From CAMDPA01 sp963825625 (lineage in GTDB: Bacteria; Pseudomonadota; Alphaproteobacteria; Rhizobiales; Hyphomicrobiaceae): a stretch of 64,000 nt of DNA. Below the pieces are notes generated by a model, which saw only the letters and a list, made by a program, of their open reading frames with translations, was not told the origin of the DNA and made no database searches. The DNA lies in assembly GCA_963825625.1 (NCBI GenBank), contig CAWGUF010000037.1, positions 1 through 64,000 of the forward strand, in the 5' to 3' direction. Every line of letters starts with the position of its first letter. The first letter of the stretch is position 1. Shown here piece after piece: positions 9,494 through 17,119 of the stretch. The position numbers and the translations under genes are program-made.

Positions 9494-9826
9494 TCATTGG
9501 TTCGGTGGACCAACGACGATCGTCGTCGTTCCCGGATTTCCGAGATTAAGGTTCGGGAAGTTAATTTCCGGAAGACTGAGCCCCCCCGAAGATCCCCCAC
9601 CACTGCCGCCACCGCCACCACCACCAGAAGACGCCTGGAACGGGTTTTGGATCTGTGCAGTTTGCAGCATCAGGGTTCCGTTAAAGGGGTTGCCCCCAAA
9701 ATTCGGATTAATCGGCTGGTAACGCAATTCTCCAGCCGATGCGTCGAGTGAGGACGTGGACAGAGCGATAATGGCACCAGCGGCGATAGCGGCGCATGGC
9801 ATGATCATTCGGCAAAGTGCAGACAT
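9494..9826 (-). CDS. csgF: CsgF-like curli assembly protein, minimal form
   Basis: 110 residues with a signal peptide. The start is ATG 9826 behind GGGAGAG. The mature N-terminus carries the CsgF pore-binding segment: INPNFGGNPFNGTLML and TAQIQNPF correspond closely to the stretch of E. coli CsgF that inserts into the CsgG channel. The neck and head domains that normally follow are absent; instead there is a run of about 17 Gly/Ser residues and a short tail NPGTTTIVVGPPNQ. Lies between the second curlin gene and csgG on the same strand. Expected role is to dock at the pore exit and couple secretion to nucleation. Confidence 0.85.
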   Translation of the reverse strand: MSALCRMIMPCAAIAAGAIIALSTSSLDASAGELRYQPINPNFGGNPFNGTLMLQTAQIQNPFQASSGGGGGGGSGGGSSGGLSLPEINFPNLNLGNPGTTTIVVGPPNQ

Positions 9827-9997
9827 TTGTCTCTCCCTGCAAATCCGGACGGAGGTTACACCGAAACTCGCGCGAGGCCATTTCCAGACAGCCGAAAGCA
9901 TGAACTTATCAACAATATTCCAGGTGACGGCCAATGCTGCATTGATTCGGCATGTGTGCTGAACATCGTTTTAAACGTTAGTCCAGGGGTGACTGAC

Positions 9998-10606
9998 TCA
10001 CCGTTGAATGACAAGCACGTTTACGCCGCCGCGGCCCACAATTGAGACCGAACGCGATAAATTGTTGCCTACCTGCACCAGTCCAACGTTGGACTTAGTA
10101 GACCCCCATACGAGCACTTTGGCGTTGTTGTTGTCGCCGGCCTGCACTGTGCTGATGGTGTCGCCCGATCCTCCTGCGATGACCGAAGCAGATGAATTGT
10201 TGTTGCCGTATTGAAGCGTACCAATTTGCGATCCAGCAGTGCTCAGAACGTTGTTATAGACAAAGCCCTTGGTGCCGTATTGGTAGGCTGCGGTCGAGTT
10301 CGCGAAACCGGAGGCGAACTGGGCACTGACGTTATTGGAACCGACCTGCGTCGTGGCCTGCAGGTTGCCGATGGAGGGAAGCCACAATGGAATGCGGGGC
10401 GTCGCATAGCCCAGCGGAGCATATGTCGAAGCGCCAGAGGCCGTGTTCGCTTGCGGCAATCCGGAGTAGGTCGTGATCGCTGGGCCGTCGCCGATGAGGA
10501 TGGACTGAGCCAATGCCGGCGTCTGACATGTCAGGAGGAGGCAGGCAGAGGCGAGCAGGCCAGTTGAAATTTGCCGCGGTAGTCTGGCTCGTGTGACGTT
10601 GCCCAT
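9998..10606 (-). CDS. Curlin-repeat protein, CsgB-like nucleator candidate
   Basis: 202 residues, with a signal peptide ending near PALAQS. The C-terminal two thirds contain imperfect curlin repeats of the QxGxxN type (TTQVGSNNVSAQF, AYQYGTKG, TLQYGNNNSSASV, TVQAGDNNNAKV, LVQVGNNLSRSV). They are less regular than in the upstream partner, as is usual for CsgB against CsgA. About 70 residues of non-repetitive sequence separate the signal from the first repeat. Assignment as nucleator rather than second major subunit is inference from repeat irregularity and position. Confidence 0.82.
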   Translation of the reverse strand: MGNVTRARLPRQISTGLLASACLLLTCQTPALAQSILIGDGPAITTYSGLPQANTASGASTYAPLGYATPRIPLWLPSIGNLQATTQVGSNNVSAQFASGFANSTAAYQYGTKGFVYNNVLSTAGSQIGTLQYGNNNSSASVIAGGSGDTISTVQAGDNNNAKVLVWGSTKSNVGLVQVGNNLSRSVSIVGRGGVNVLVIQR

Positions 10607-10718
10607 GGTCTACCTCGTTGCGTCGCGAATCAATCAAATGCCTGAAGGATGCGGAAATCGGCATGCTGGCGCAAGCTGCGTAATGGTATTCTTAGTCGTT
10701 GGTGATGATCGCTCAGCG

Positions 10719-10747
10719 AAAAGCGCGCCACCCGAAGGTGGCGCGCT
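10719..10747 (-). terminator. Hairpin between the two curlin genes
   Basis: A perfect 11-bp stem AGCGCGCCACC with a TTCG tetraloop (minus strand), followed by TTTT, 16 bases past the first curlin stop. It looks like a partial terminator that would set a high ratio of the first curlin to the downstream genes, or protect its 3' end. Confidence 0.8.
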
Positions 10748-10762
10748 CGGCAATGCTGTGTA

Positions 10763-11353
10763 TCAGCGAGCTTGGCCAACTTTGCCGCCCGGCAGGCTCG
10801 GCGGGTTGGTGTAGGCGATGTCCTTGAATGCACCATAGTAGTGGTGCGGACGGACGTCGAGCTTCGGGCCGTAGACCGGGACGGCACCGTGGTAGCGGAT
10901 CTTGCCATTCCAGCCAGACTGGAAGTTGGCAGCGACGTTACCGGAACCGCGCTGATCGATCAGGCTACGGTTGTAGAGGCCGATCTGAACGTGCTGGGCG
11001 ATATTGTTGAAGCCGTTCTGGTTCGTCATCGCCAGGTTGGCGGTGCCGTACTGGTAGGTCAGCTCGGCGTTGTTGATGCCGGCCTGGAGCGTGCCGTTGA
11101 TGTTGTAGTTACCGTACTGGATGTCCTGCGACTTGTTGAACGCGCCGCGCTGATCGTTGACGGTGTAGTTCTTTTCGCCCTGCTGAAGGACGTAAGCCGA
11201 GTTATAGATCCCGACGTAGGTGCCCTTTTTGGTCTCGACTTCTCCACCCTTGCCGGAGCCGATCCAGTAGGTGTTGTAGCTGTCTGTGGCCATTGCGCTG
11301 GTCGCGGATGCGAAGACCACGATCGCGGCTGCCAGGATGCTGCGCTTCATCAT
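10763..11353 (-). CDS. csgA: Major curlin subunit, CsgA-like
   Basis: 196 residues; start ATG 11353 behind AAGGAG at six bases. A signal peptide ends near SAMA. Residues about 58-150 contain nine consecutive 11-residue half-repeats of the form Q-x-G-x-x-N-x5, beginning QQGEKNYTVND, QRGAFNKSQDI, QYGNYNINGTL, QAGINNAELTY and ending QSGWNG, i.e. about four and a half curlin repeats expected to form a beta-solenoid amyloid. A tail of about 45 residues rich in Tyr, His and Pro follows, not seen in enterobacterial CsgA. First gene of the operon, preceded by an AT-rich promoter region. Confidence 0.88.
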   Translation of the reverse strand: MMKRSILAAAIVVFASATSAMATDSYNTYWIGSGKGGEVETKKGTYVGIYNSAYVLQQGEKNYTVNDQRGAFNKSQDIQYGNYNINGTLQAGINNAELTYQYGTANLAMTNQNGFNNIAQHVQIGLYNRSLIDQRGSGNVAANFQSGWNGKIRYHGAVPVYGPKLDVRPHHYYGAFKDIAYTNPPSLPGGKVGQAR

Positions 11354-11431
11354 TGATACTCCTTAATACTCTTGGGGTTCCTACCGCTGGCCAACCGCAA
11401 AATTCGGTTCGAAATCGGACAGTCGGTAATG

Positions 11432-11443
11432 AACAGTATTGTT
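11432..11443. promoter_or_regulatory. Palindromic element AACAGTATTGTT, curli upstream copy 1
   Basis: Within GAACAGTATTGTTC, a perfect inverted repeat of GAACA around GTAT. Its reverse complement recurs at 11560-11571 with one mismatch, so the pair could be a two-site operator. Confidence 0.45.
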
Positions 11444-11559
11444 CAATCAAAGCCCAAGTCAAAGATTTGTTCTTGTGAATTGAATGCTGTTTTACGTTTA
11501 TACTATCAGTAAAGGTTAATTTTGAAATTAATGGATAATTTTTACTTATATTATTAACC

Positions 11560-11571
11560 AACAATACTGTG
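11560..11571. promoter_or_regulatory. Element AACAATACTGTG, curli upstream copy 2
   Basis: Matches the reverse complement of the 11432 element in 11 of 12 positions, with start points 128 bases apart and the AT-rich segment between them. Confidence 0.4.
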
Positions 11572-11773
11572 CTATGGCGTTCGGTGCTGGGGGTGGATGT
11601 GGATGAATTTGAAGGTTGCCAGCCATGGCTGTCGGGCTGCCGTCGGTGCACGGTAGAGGGGCGAACCGGGCTTTGGGGGGGAGCCAGAACGGCAGGCCGT
11701 CAATTCCGGCAGTGGCTGCGCGCATGCCAGCCACGCAAGTGGCTTAGGCAGTCATTGGGGGGAAGGGTATGGA

Positions 11774-11850
11774 TGGTCGGGGCAGAGGGATTCGAACCCC
11801 CGGCCCCCTGCTCCCAAAGCAGGTGCTCTACCAGGCTGAGCTATGCCCCG
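11774..11850 (-). tRNA. tRNA-Pro (UGG anticodon)
   Basis: 77 bases including an encoded CCA. The acceptor CGGGGCA pairs with TGCCCCG, the D-arm reads GCTCAGCCTGGTAGAGC, the anticodon stem CCTGC/GCAGG encloses TTTGGGA (anticodon TGG), and the T-arm carries GGTTCGAATCC. Sits between the curli region and the DUF192 gene on the minus strand. Confidence 0.97.
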
Positions 11851-11924
11851 CGACCATGCGGCAGGTGATGCCTGCCCTCTTGTGTGCGCTTGCGTGACCG
11901 CCGTCAAGCCGCTCTGGCGTCGTC

Positions 11925-12341
11925 TCAGCGGCCTGCGTTGGCAAATGTGCGGTGCTTGACGAGATCGCCGGGTTTGAGGCCGAGGCGATCGGTTTCTCCG
12001 GCGGCGAGCTCGAGAACGGCTGAGACCGGACCATTCGATGAGATGATACGCTCCGACAAGGGCTCGGTCCGCTTCTCGATGCGGTGCACGCGGCCATCGG
12101 CGCGAATGAAGATCATATCGAGGGATGCATAGGTATTGCGCATCCACATCGTCAGTTCCTGGGGTTTGCCGTAGGGAAACAGCATTCCGGTGTTCGGGGG
12201 GACCTGCTGGCGGTACATGAGCCCCACCGCCTTGTCCTCGTCGGTCTCGGCCAACTCGATATCGATGACGTGCTGGCCTGATGAGGTCACCAAGGTCAGT
12301 TTTTCCTGCTTCAATCGAGCATCGGCTGACGTTACAGCCAT
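11925..12341 (-). CDS. DUF192 family protein
   Basis: 138 residues covering a complete DUF192 domain: the opening strand LTLVTSSGQHVIDIELA, the conserved GLMYRQQVPPNTGMLFPYG, the core LTMWMRNTYASLDMIFI and the closing LELAAGETDRLGLKPGDLV. Biochemical function of the family is not established. Many relatives have a signal peptide; here none is visible behind ATG 12341, and a hydrophobic segment in another frame just upstream (ALLAILVM) may mean the start region has shifted, but this is not certain. Confidence 0.85.
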   Translation of the reverse strand: MAVTSADARLKQEKLTLVTSSGQHVIDIELAETDEDKAVGLMYRQQVPPNTGMLFPYGKPQELTMWMRNTYASLDMIFIRADGRVHRIEKRTEPLSERIISSNGPVSAVLELAAGETDRLGLKPGDLVKHRTFANAGR

Positions 12342-12365
12342 GGTCGTACATCACTAAAATGGCAA

Positions 12366-12392
12366 GCAGAGCCGTCATGAAGACGGCTCTGC
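12366..12392 (-). terminator. Terminator-like hairpin after the cold-shock gene
   Basis: GCAGAGCCGTC and GACGGCTCTGC form a perfect 11-bp stem around a 5-base loop, 36 bases past the stop of the double cold-shock gene. On the minus strand it is followed by TTGCCATTTT, a weak T tract. Confidence 0.65.
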
Positions 12393-12427
12393 TCAATATG
12401 TCTTTGATAATTCCCGACACCGGCGGC

Positions 12428-13012
12428 TTAGTGCTGGGAGGGAAGCCCCGAAGTAAGCCCGTCCGGCCTGAGATCGGCGGCCATGCAGCCTTTGCTCCCG
12501 TGGCCCCAGCGGACCTGCACGATTTGACCGGGCCGCAGCTCAGTAAAACCGTACCGGCGCAGAGTTTCCATATGCACGAAGATATCAGGTGTGCCATCGC
12601 CTCTCGTGAGGAAGCCAAAGCCCCTCACCCGATTGAACCATTTCACCATCGCCCGCTCCCAATCGCTTTCCGGCTCGACGACGACGTGCGTGCGCTGAGG
12701 CAGCTGGGAGGGGTGAATTGCCGTGCTCTCATCCATGCTCAAGATACGGAAAGCTTGCAAGCCTTTTGGCCGCTTCAGCACCTGGCAGTGGACGCGGGCT
12801 CCTTCGTATGCTGTCTGATAGCCGCCAGCTCTCAGACAGGTGACATGCAGCAGCACGTCGGTCAGTCCATTATCGGGTACAATAAAGCCATAACCCTTTG
12901 AAGCGTCGAACCATTTGATGGCTCCAGCAACTTCGAAGACCTCCAGTCCCTGGACCTCACCGATCAGTGTCGGATCTGCGCCCGGAAACTCAGGTAGCTT
13001 GGAGTCCCCCAT
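12428..13012 (-). CDS. Tandem cold-shock-domain protein
   Basis: 194 residues with two cold-shock OB folds. The first (about 30-90) has GAIKWFDASKGYGFIVPD and DVLLHV as RNP1/RNP2; the second (about 123-185) has AMVKWFNRVRGFGFLTRGDG and DIFVHM. They are joined by a 30-residue linker. The start chosen is ATG 13012, with GGGGGTGA six bases before; a GTG at 13021 is also in frame. Double-CSD proteins of this size are common in Hyphomicrobiales and are presumed single-stranded nucleic-acid chaperones. Confidence 0.92.
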   Translation of the reverse strand: MGDSKLPEFPGADPTLIGEVQGLEVFEVAGAIKWFDASKGYGFIVPDNGLTDVLLHVTCLRAGGYQTAYEGARVHCQVLKRPKGLQAFRILSMDESTAIHPSQLPQRTHVVVEPESDWERAMVKWFNRVRGFGFLTRGDGTPDIFVHMETLRRYGFTELRPGQIVQVRWGHGSKGCMAADLRPDGLTSGLPSQH

Positions 13013-13743
13013 CGTAATCACCCCCGCGACTAGTGTGCATCACTAAGTTACATGTTCACAACACTGTAGCCATGAAGCAACAGTGAGCGCACTACTCCGT
13101 ACGTTCGCCACGGAAGCTCGACGCCCTCGAGCCCCTCAACGCAGAAGCAGTGAGCCCACCTATCACCTGTTCGCGGCGATCGGGCAACCCCCTTGCTGAT
13201 GAGGGTTGGGGATGAGCTGGTGACAACGGGGACGTGTCCTCTTAGCGTACTGAAATATATTGTTATTTTAGATATCTCCAAGTCGGATGATATGTCTTTC
13301 CGAAAGAAGTCATAGTCGAGGTATGGGTGGTCATTGGGGTGTTCCGAGGGGCGATCGCGTTCGTGATTCGGAGGCTCTGGAATGCCCGTCAGATGGGACG
13401 TCGAGGCGGGAGATGGCATGCGCTTGCTGCCATCTCGGGGGCGGGGCAAAGGGGAAGGTGAACGGTATTGCTCAACCCGACGCTATTTTTCTTCAGGCGC
13501 CTACTGCGGATCTTGCCTTAACGGCTTGAATAGGCGTAGTTTTTATCTCGAATTTGTCACCTGACGGGCGTGCCGCAAAGCTGCCACAAATCAGTCAGGC
13601 AGTCGAAAAGGTTAACGCTTGTTGCTGATGAGCAACGGTTCGGCGGCGGTGATCGAAGATGCCAGTCCGCCGGTCTCGAAGTATTGTTGACGTGGCGCCC
13701 GTCAACGGGACCTCAATTGCATTCTGTTGCGGATGGGGGAGCG
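13013..13743. other. Intergenic region without a recognised gene
   Basis: About 730 bases separating the divergent cold-shock and P450 genes. Small open frames exist on both strands, such as 13048-13449 minus, but none shows family motifs or a good ribosome site. Presumably holds both promoters. Confidence 0.5.
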
Positions 13744-14970
13744 ATGTCCGACCTTACTGGTATTGATCGCGGCAACTCGATGGATCTCGATCTCGGCGAT
13801 GCCGCATTCAAGGCGAACGCCCGAAGGCATCTGGCCGATTGGGCACGGCGACCACCGTTCTATGTTTTCGGCGGCGGGCCGGTGCAGGTCATCGCCGGGC
13901 GGTATCGCGACGTTGAAGTCGTGTTCTCGGATGCCGAGCGGTTCTCCTCGCATGTACCCTTTGGTCCTGGATACGAGCAGTTCGACAAGTTCATGGGGGC
14001 CCGCTTCATCACGCAGATGGACGGGGAGCAGCACGCGCGGCTGCGGCGGTTGCTGATGCCGGCGTTCGGCGCGCGCCGGATGCAGCAGCTCGAACAGCGG
14101 ATCGGCCAAATCATCGACGGGCTGCTCGACGATATCGAGCGGGGCGGCCGGCAATTCGACGGTATGCAGGACTACGGGGCGAAGCTGGTGATCGGGACGT
14201 TGCTCACTGCAATGCTCGACCTGGACGCGGCGGGCCAGCAGGTGCTTATCGACTTCCAGACGGTGCTGCCCAGAAGTACAGCGACACGGCCCGGGGAGCC
14301 GTGGCCGGAAGAGGCGCTGGCTGCCTACAGCAAAATGGGTCGGCTCATCGAGGCTGTAATCGATGACAGACGAGTGCGGCCGCGCTCGGACTTTCTGAGC
14401 GATCTGGTGTCGGCGAGGGACGCGGGCGATGCGTTGGGCGACAGAGAGCTGTTCGACCAGATCTTCGGTATCTTTGCTGCGATCGCGTCGACCAGCAGGG
14501 CTGCCGGAGGTGCGCTCTATATGCTCTATACGCATCGCGACCAGCTCGGCGAGCTGATCGAGGACCCGTCACAGGTTCCAGACGCGGTGGAAGAATGCCT
14601 GCGGATTGCCGGCAATGGGTATTTCACTTTCCCGCGCGTGGCGACGAGAGATACCGAGCTTGGCGGGACCCGCATTCTGGAAGGCATGATCGTGCGGCCG
14701 TCGCCGCAGGCGGCCAATTACGACCCGGATTTCTTTCCAGAACCGCTGCGCTTCGACATCCATCGCAAGCCGAAACGAATCATGACGTTCGGTGCCGGGC
14801 CACACCACTGCATCGGGCGCATTCTGGGAAGGACGACGCTGATCACGGCGATTTCCAGGCTGCTTGCCCGGTTTCCAAATGCGCGGTTGGCAGACCCCGA
14901 TTTCGTGCCGGACTATGGCGGCGCGGTGGGCGAGCTCCGGATGAAAAGCCTGCCGATGCTGACACATTGA
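13744..14970 (+). CDS. Cytochrome P450
   Basis: 408-residue soluble bacterial P450. Start is ATG 13744 behind GGGGGAG. The haem-binding loop FGAGPHHCIGR places the thiolate at Cys356, the K-helix ExxR is ECLR (284-287), and the C-helix region MDGEQHARLRRLLMPAF is typical. The I-helix, normally AGxx(D/E)T, reads FAAIASTSRAAGG (244-256), so the acid of the acid-alcohol pair is replaced by Ser. No ferredoxin or reductase gene is adjacent. Substrate unknown; the next gene, convergent, is an SDR. Confidence 0.92.
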   Translation: MSDLTGIDRGNSMDLDLGDAAFKANARRHLADWARRPPFYVFGGGPVQVIAGRYRDVEVVFSDAERFSSHVPFGPGYEQFDKFMGARFITQMDGEQHARLRRLLMPAFGARRMQQLEQRIGQIIDGLLDDIERGGRQFDGMQDYGAKLVIGTLLTAMLDLDAAGQQVLIDFQTVLPRSTATRPGEPWPEEALAAYSKMGRLIEAVIDDRRVRPRSDFLSDLVSARDAGDALGDRELFDQIFGIFAAIASTSRAAGGALYMLYTHRDQLGELIEDPSQVPDAVEECLRIAGNGYFTFPRVATRDTELGGTRILEGMIVRPSPQAANYDPDFFPEPLRFDIHRKPKRIMTFGAGPHHCIGRILGRTTLITAISRLLARFPNARLADPDFVPDYGGAVGELRMKSLPMLTH

Positions 14971-15010
14971 TTGTCAGCAAGCGGATGGCAGATGTCGGGC
15001 GAGGGACGAC

Positions 15011-15958
15011 TCAGTCTTGCTCGCAGGCGGCTTCCATATCGCGGTGGTAGTCCTGCAGGCCTTCGAGCAGGGTGTAGCTCGGCTCCCAGCCAAGCTGATC
15101 CCTGGCCTTGGAGATATCCATGGGGGCGACGCGGGAGGGCGGCTTGTTGCTGTTCTCGATGTCGACCACGAGGTCGGGGAAGACCTTCTTGTAGGTAGCG
15201 ATCATGTCATCGAAGGCGGTTACGACACCGGTGCCGATATTGAAGGCGCGATCTTTCGGCGAGGGCGCGGTGGCGGCGCAGTCCAGCGCGCGGCCGACGT
15301 CCTTGGCATAGACGCATTCCACGTCGAAGGCCTCGGCAGCGGTGATGTAGGTTGGGGTGCCAAAGAAGCCTGCTTCCATCAGGCGATGCATCTTGATGCC
15401 GCCGCTCGATCCCGACCAGAAATGGCCAAGCCCGTAGACATTGCTGGGGCGGAGCATCACCAGCTCGAAATTGAAGCGGGCGGCATAAGCCTCCAGAATG
15501 TGCTCCTTGGCGGCCTTGAAGGCACCGTAGGCCCGATCGGGGCCCAGCGGGAAGTCTTCCGTCAAGGTCGCCGGCATTTCCCGGCGCCAGTCGTAGGCGC
15601 CGAAGGTGGACAGGTGCACGAGCCGCCTGACGCCCGTCAGCCGCACCGCCTCGGCGACGTTGCGCGTGCCGTTGATCGACAGATCGAACGCACGGCTGAT
15701 CTCGCGGTCGACCTTGGAGCCGATCATGCCGGCGGTGTGGATCACGACCTCGGGTTTGTGGGCATTGATGGCTTCCAGCAGGTCTGGAAGATTGCAGATG
15801 TCGCCGGTCACGAGTTTATGGTCGTGGTTGCCCAGCTTCATTGATATGAAGTCGGACCGCGGGAACGGATCGAAGAATACGATCGTTTCGCCTCTCGATT
15901 TGGCGGCTTGGGCAAACGATGTGCCGAGCAGGCCGGCTCCTGTGACCAGGGTGGTCAT
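15011..15958 (-). CDS. NAD-dependent epimerase/dehydratase (extended SDR)
   Basis: 315 residues. Rossmann motif TLVTGAGLLGTSF at the N-terminus; the catalytic YxxxK is in RAYGAFKAAKEHILE; LRPSNVYGLGHF and AFNIGTG are typical of sugar-nucleotide epimerases. No neighbouring sugar pathway points to a substrate. It converges with the P450. Confidence 0.88.
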   Translation of the reverse strand: MTTLVTGAGLLGTSFAQAAKSRGETIVFFDPFPRSDFISMKLGNHDHKLVTGDICNLPDLLEAINAHKPEVVIHTAGMIGSKVDREISRAFDLSINGTRNVAEAVRLTGVRRLVHLSTFGAYDWRREMPATLTEDFPLGPDRAYGAFKAAKEHILEAYAARFNFELVMLRPSNVYGLGHFWSGSSGGIKMHRLMEAGFFGTPTYITAAEAFDVECVYAKDVGRALDCAATAPSPKDRAFNIGTGVVTAFDDMIATYKKVFPDLVVDIENSNKPPSRVAPMDISKARDQLGWEPSYTLLEGLQDYHRDMEAACEQD

Positions 15959-16380
15959 GTCGAAGGCTCCTCTTCAAGACGTGTCGGTAGTGCGGGGGCG
16001 GTGCTGCCTGCAAGTAAGGCCTTCCCTCCCGCTGCGGTCAACCGTGCAGTCGGATGCGGTCGGGTGACAGGCTTGCTGCGCGGGATGTGCAACTTCGGGC
16101 GCATGTGTCTGCTCGAGCACGGCATGCGCAATCTGGGCTCATGCCCGGCATAGGGCCAGCGCGAGCGGGCACATGACGCATCAAGGTCACATCTGCGGCG
16201 TCGATATTCCAGAGTCATTTCAATCGAGTTCACGAATCACGCGCGATCAACTATGGGTTTGGCACAACGCCTGCGTTTGGCTGCCGTCGGTCTGCGATGG
16301 CGCCCTTGGGTCGTTTCGGTTCGTGTTGCATCGTTGCTTTTGAGCTTCCCCCAACCGAATTCGAGATGGAGCCATTTTCG
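15959..16380. other. Intergenic region
   Basis: About 420 bases between divergent genes (SDR and outer-membrane barrel). No convincing gene, repeat or hairpin seen; probably promoters. Confidence 0.5.
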
Positions 16381-17100
16381 ATGCTGGCCCGGATGACTGC
16401 CATCGCCGCTGCTGTGGCGACATGTTTGTTTGCCGCCCCGGTTTTCGCGCAGAGCTGTCACGACGGGCCTTTTGCCGGGCCATACGTCGGAGCGACGCTT
16501 GGTTGGGGCAGGAGCGATTCAAGCCAGTATCCTCGGGGGGAGGCTTCGCTTTCTGACAGCGACAACTCGTTTCTCGGAGGCGGCCATATCGGATATGGCC
16601 TGCAATGCGGTCATGTCGTGCTCGGCGCGGAAGCCGACATCAACTGGGTCGATCTCGCCGCGAACACGCAGCAGCCCGATCCGGCCTATTACCGCTCATC
16701 CATCGACTGGATCGCAACCGTTCGCGGTCGGCTTGGCATCGTGTTCCAGGACAACATGATGTTGTACGCCACCGCCGGATGGGCATTCGCGGACAGGACG
16801 CATCATATATCGGCACCAACTGCACCGGGTGGAGCGTTCTCCCAAAGCGACAATGATCGCGCCAACGGATACGTCGTCGGTGGCGGCATCGAATTGTTCC
16901 GGAATGACCGCTGGCTGCTTCGGGCAGAGGGATTGTGGGTCGATCTCGACAAGGAGAGCCGCGACTACGTCGTCTCTACCACTGGCTGCAACCTCGTCTG
17001 CCGGTCGCATGTGGGATGGGACGACTCATTCTGGACGGCACGGCTTGGCCTAAGCATAAAACTCGGCGGGCACGCCGCGAGGCATGAGCCGCTGAAGTAG
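16381..17100 (+). CDS. Outer-membrane beta-barrel protein, Omp25/Omp31-like
   Basis: 239 residues. A signal peptide ends at VFAQS; the mature start FAGPYVGATLGWG and later segments FLGGGHIGYGLQ, VLGAEADINW, IATVRGRLGI, MLYATAGWAFA, GYVVGGGIEL and FWTARLGLSIKLGG are alternating amphipathic strands of an 8-stranded OmpA-like barrel. The start ATG 16381 lies nine bases after GGAG; ATG 16366 is an alternative. A Cys pair in the GCNLVC segment near the C-terminus may form a loop disulfide. Confidence 0.85.
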   Translation: MLARMTAIAAAVATCLFAAPVFAQSCHDGPFAGPYVGATLGWGRSDSSQYPRGEASLSDSDNSFLGGGHIGYGLQCGHVVLGAEADINWVDLAANTQQPDPAYYRSSIDWIATVRGRLGIVFQDNMMLYATAGWAFADRTHHISAPTAPGGAFSQSDNDRANGYVVGGGIELFRNDRWLLRAEGLWVDLDKESRDYVVSTTGCNLVCRSHVGWDDSFWTARLGLSIKLGGHAARHEPLK

Positions 17101-17119
17101 TTCAGCGCCGTCTGCCGGA

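Larger units (their letters stand above)
11354..11773. promoter_or_regulatory. AT-rich control region upstream of the curli operon
   Basis: 420 bases without a gene. About 11450-11560 is markedly AT-rich in a GC-rich window and faces the first curlin gene. It contains the two inverted 12-bp elements listed separately. No csgD-like regulator lies nearby. Confidence 0.6.

Noticed and set aside
11752..12618. 288-residue minus-strand frame across tRNA-Pro and DUF192
   Set aside because: It runs through a tRNA gene and a perfect terminator-like hairpin, and overlaps two supported genes.
13048..13449. 133-residue minus-strand ORF upstream of the P450
   Set aside because: No ribosome site, no family resemblance, mixed composition.
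15955..16233. 92-residue minus-strand ORF
   Set aside because: Arg/Pro-rich text in an intergenic region; nothing supports expression.
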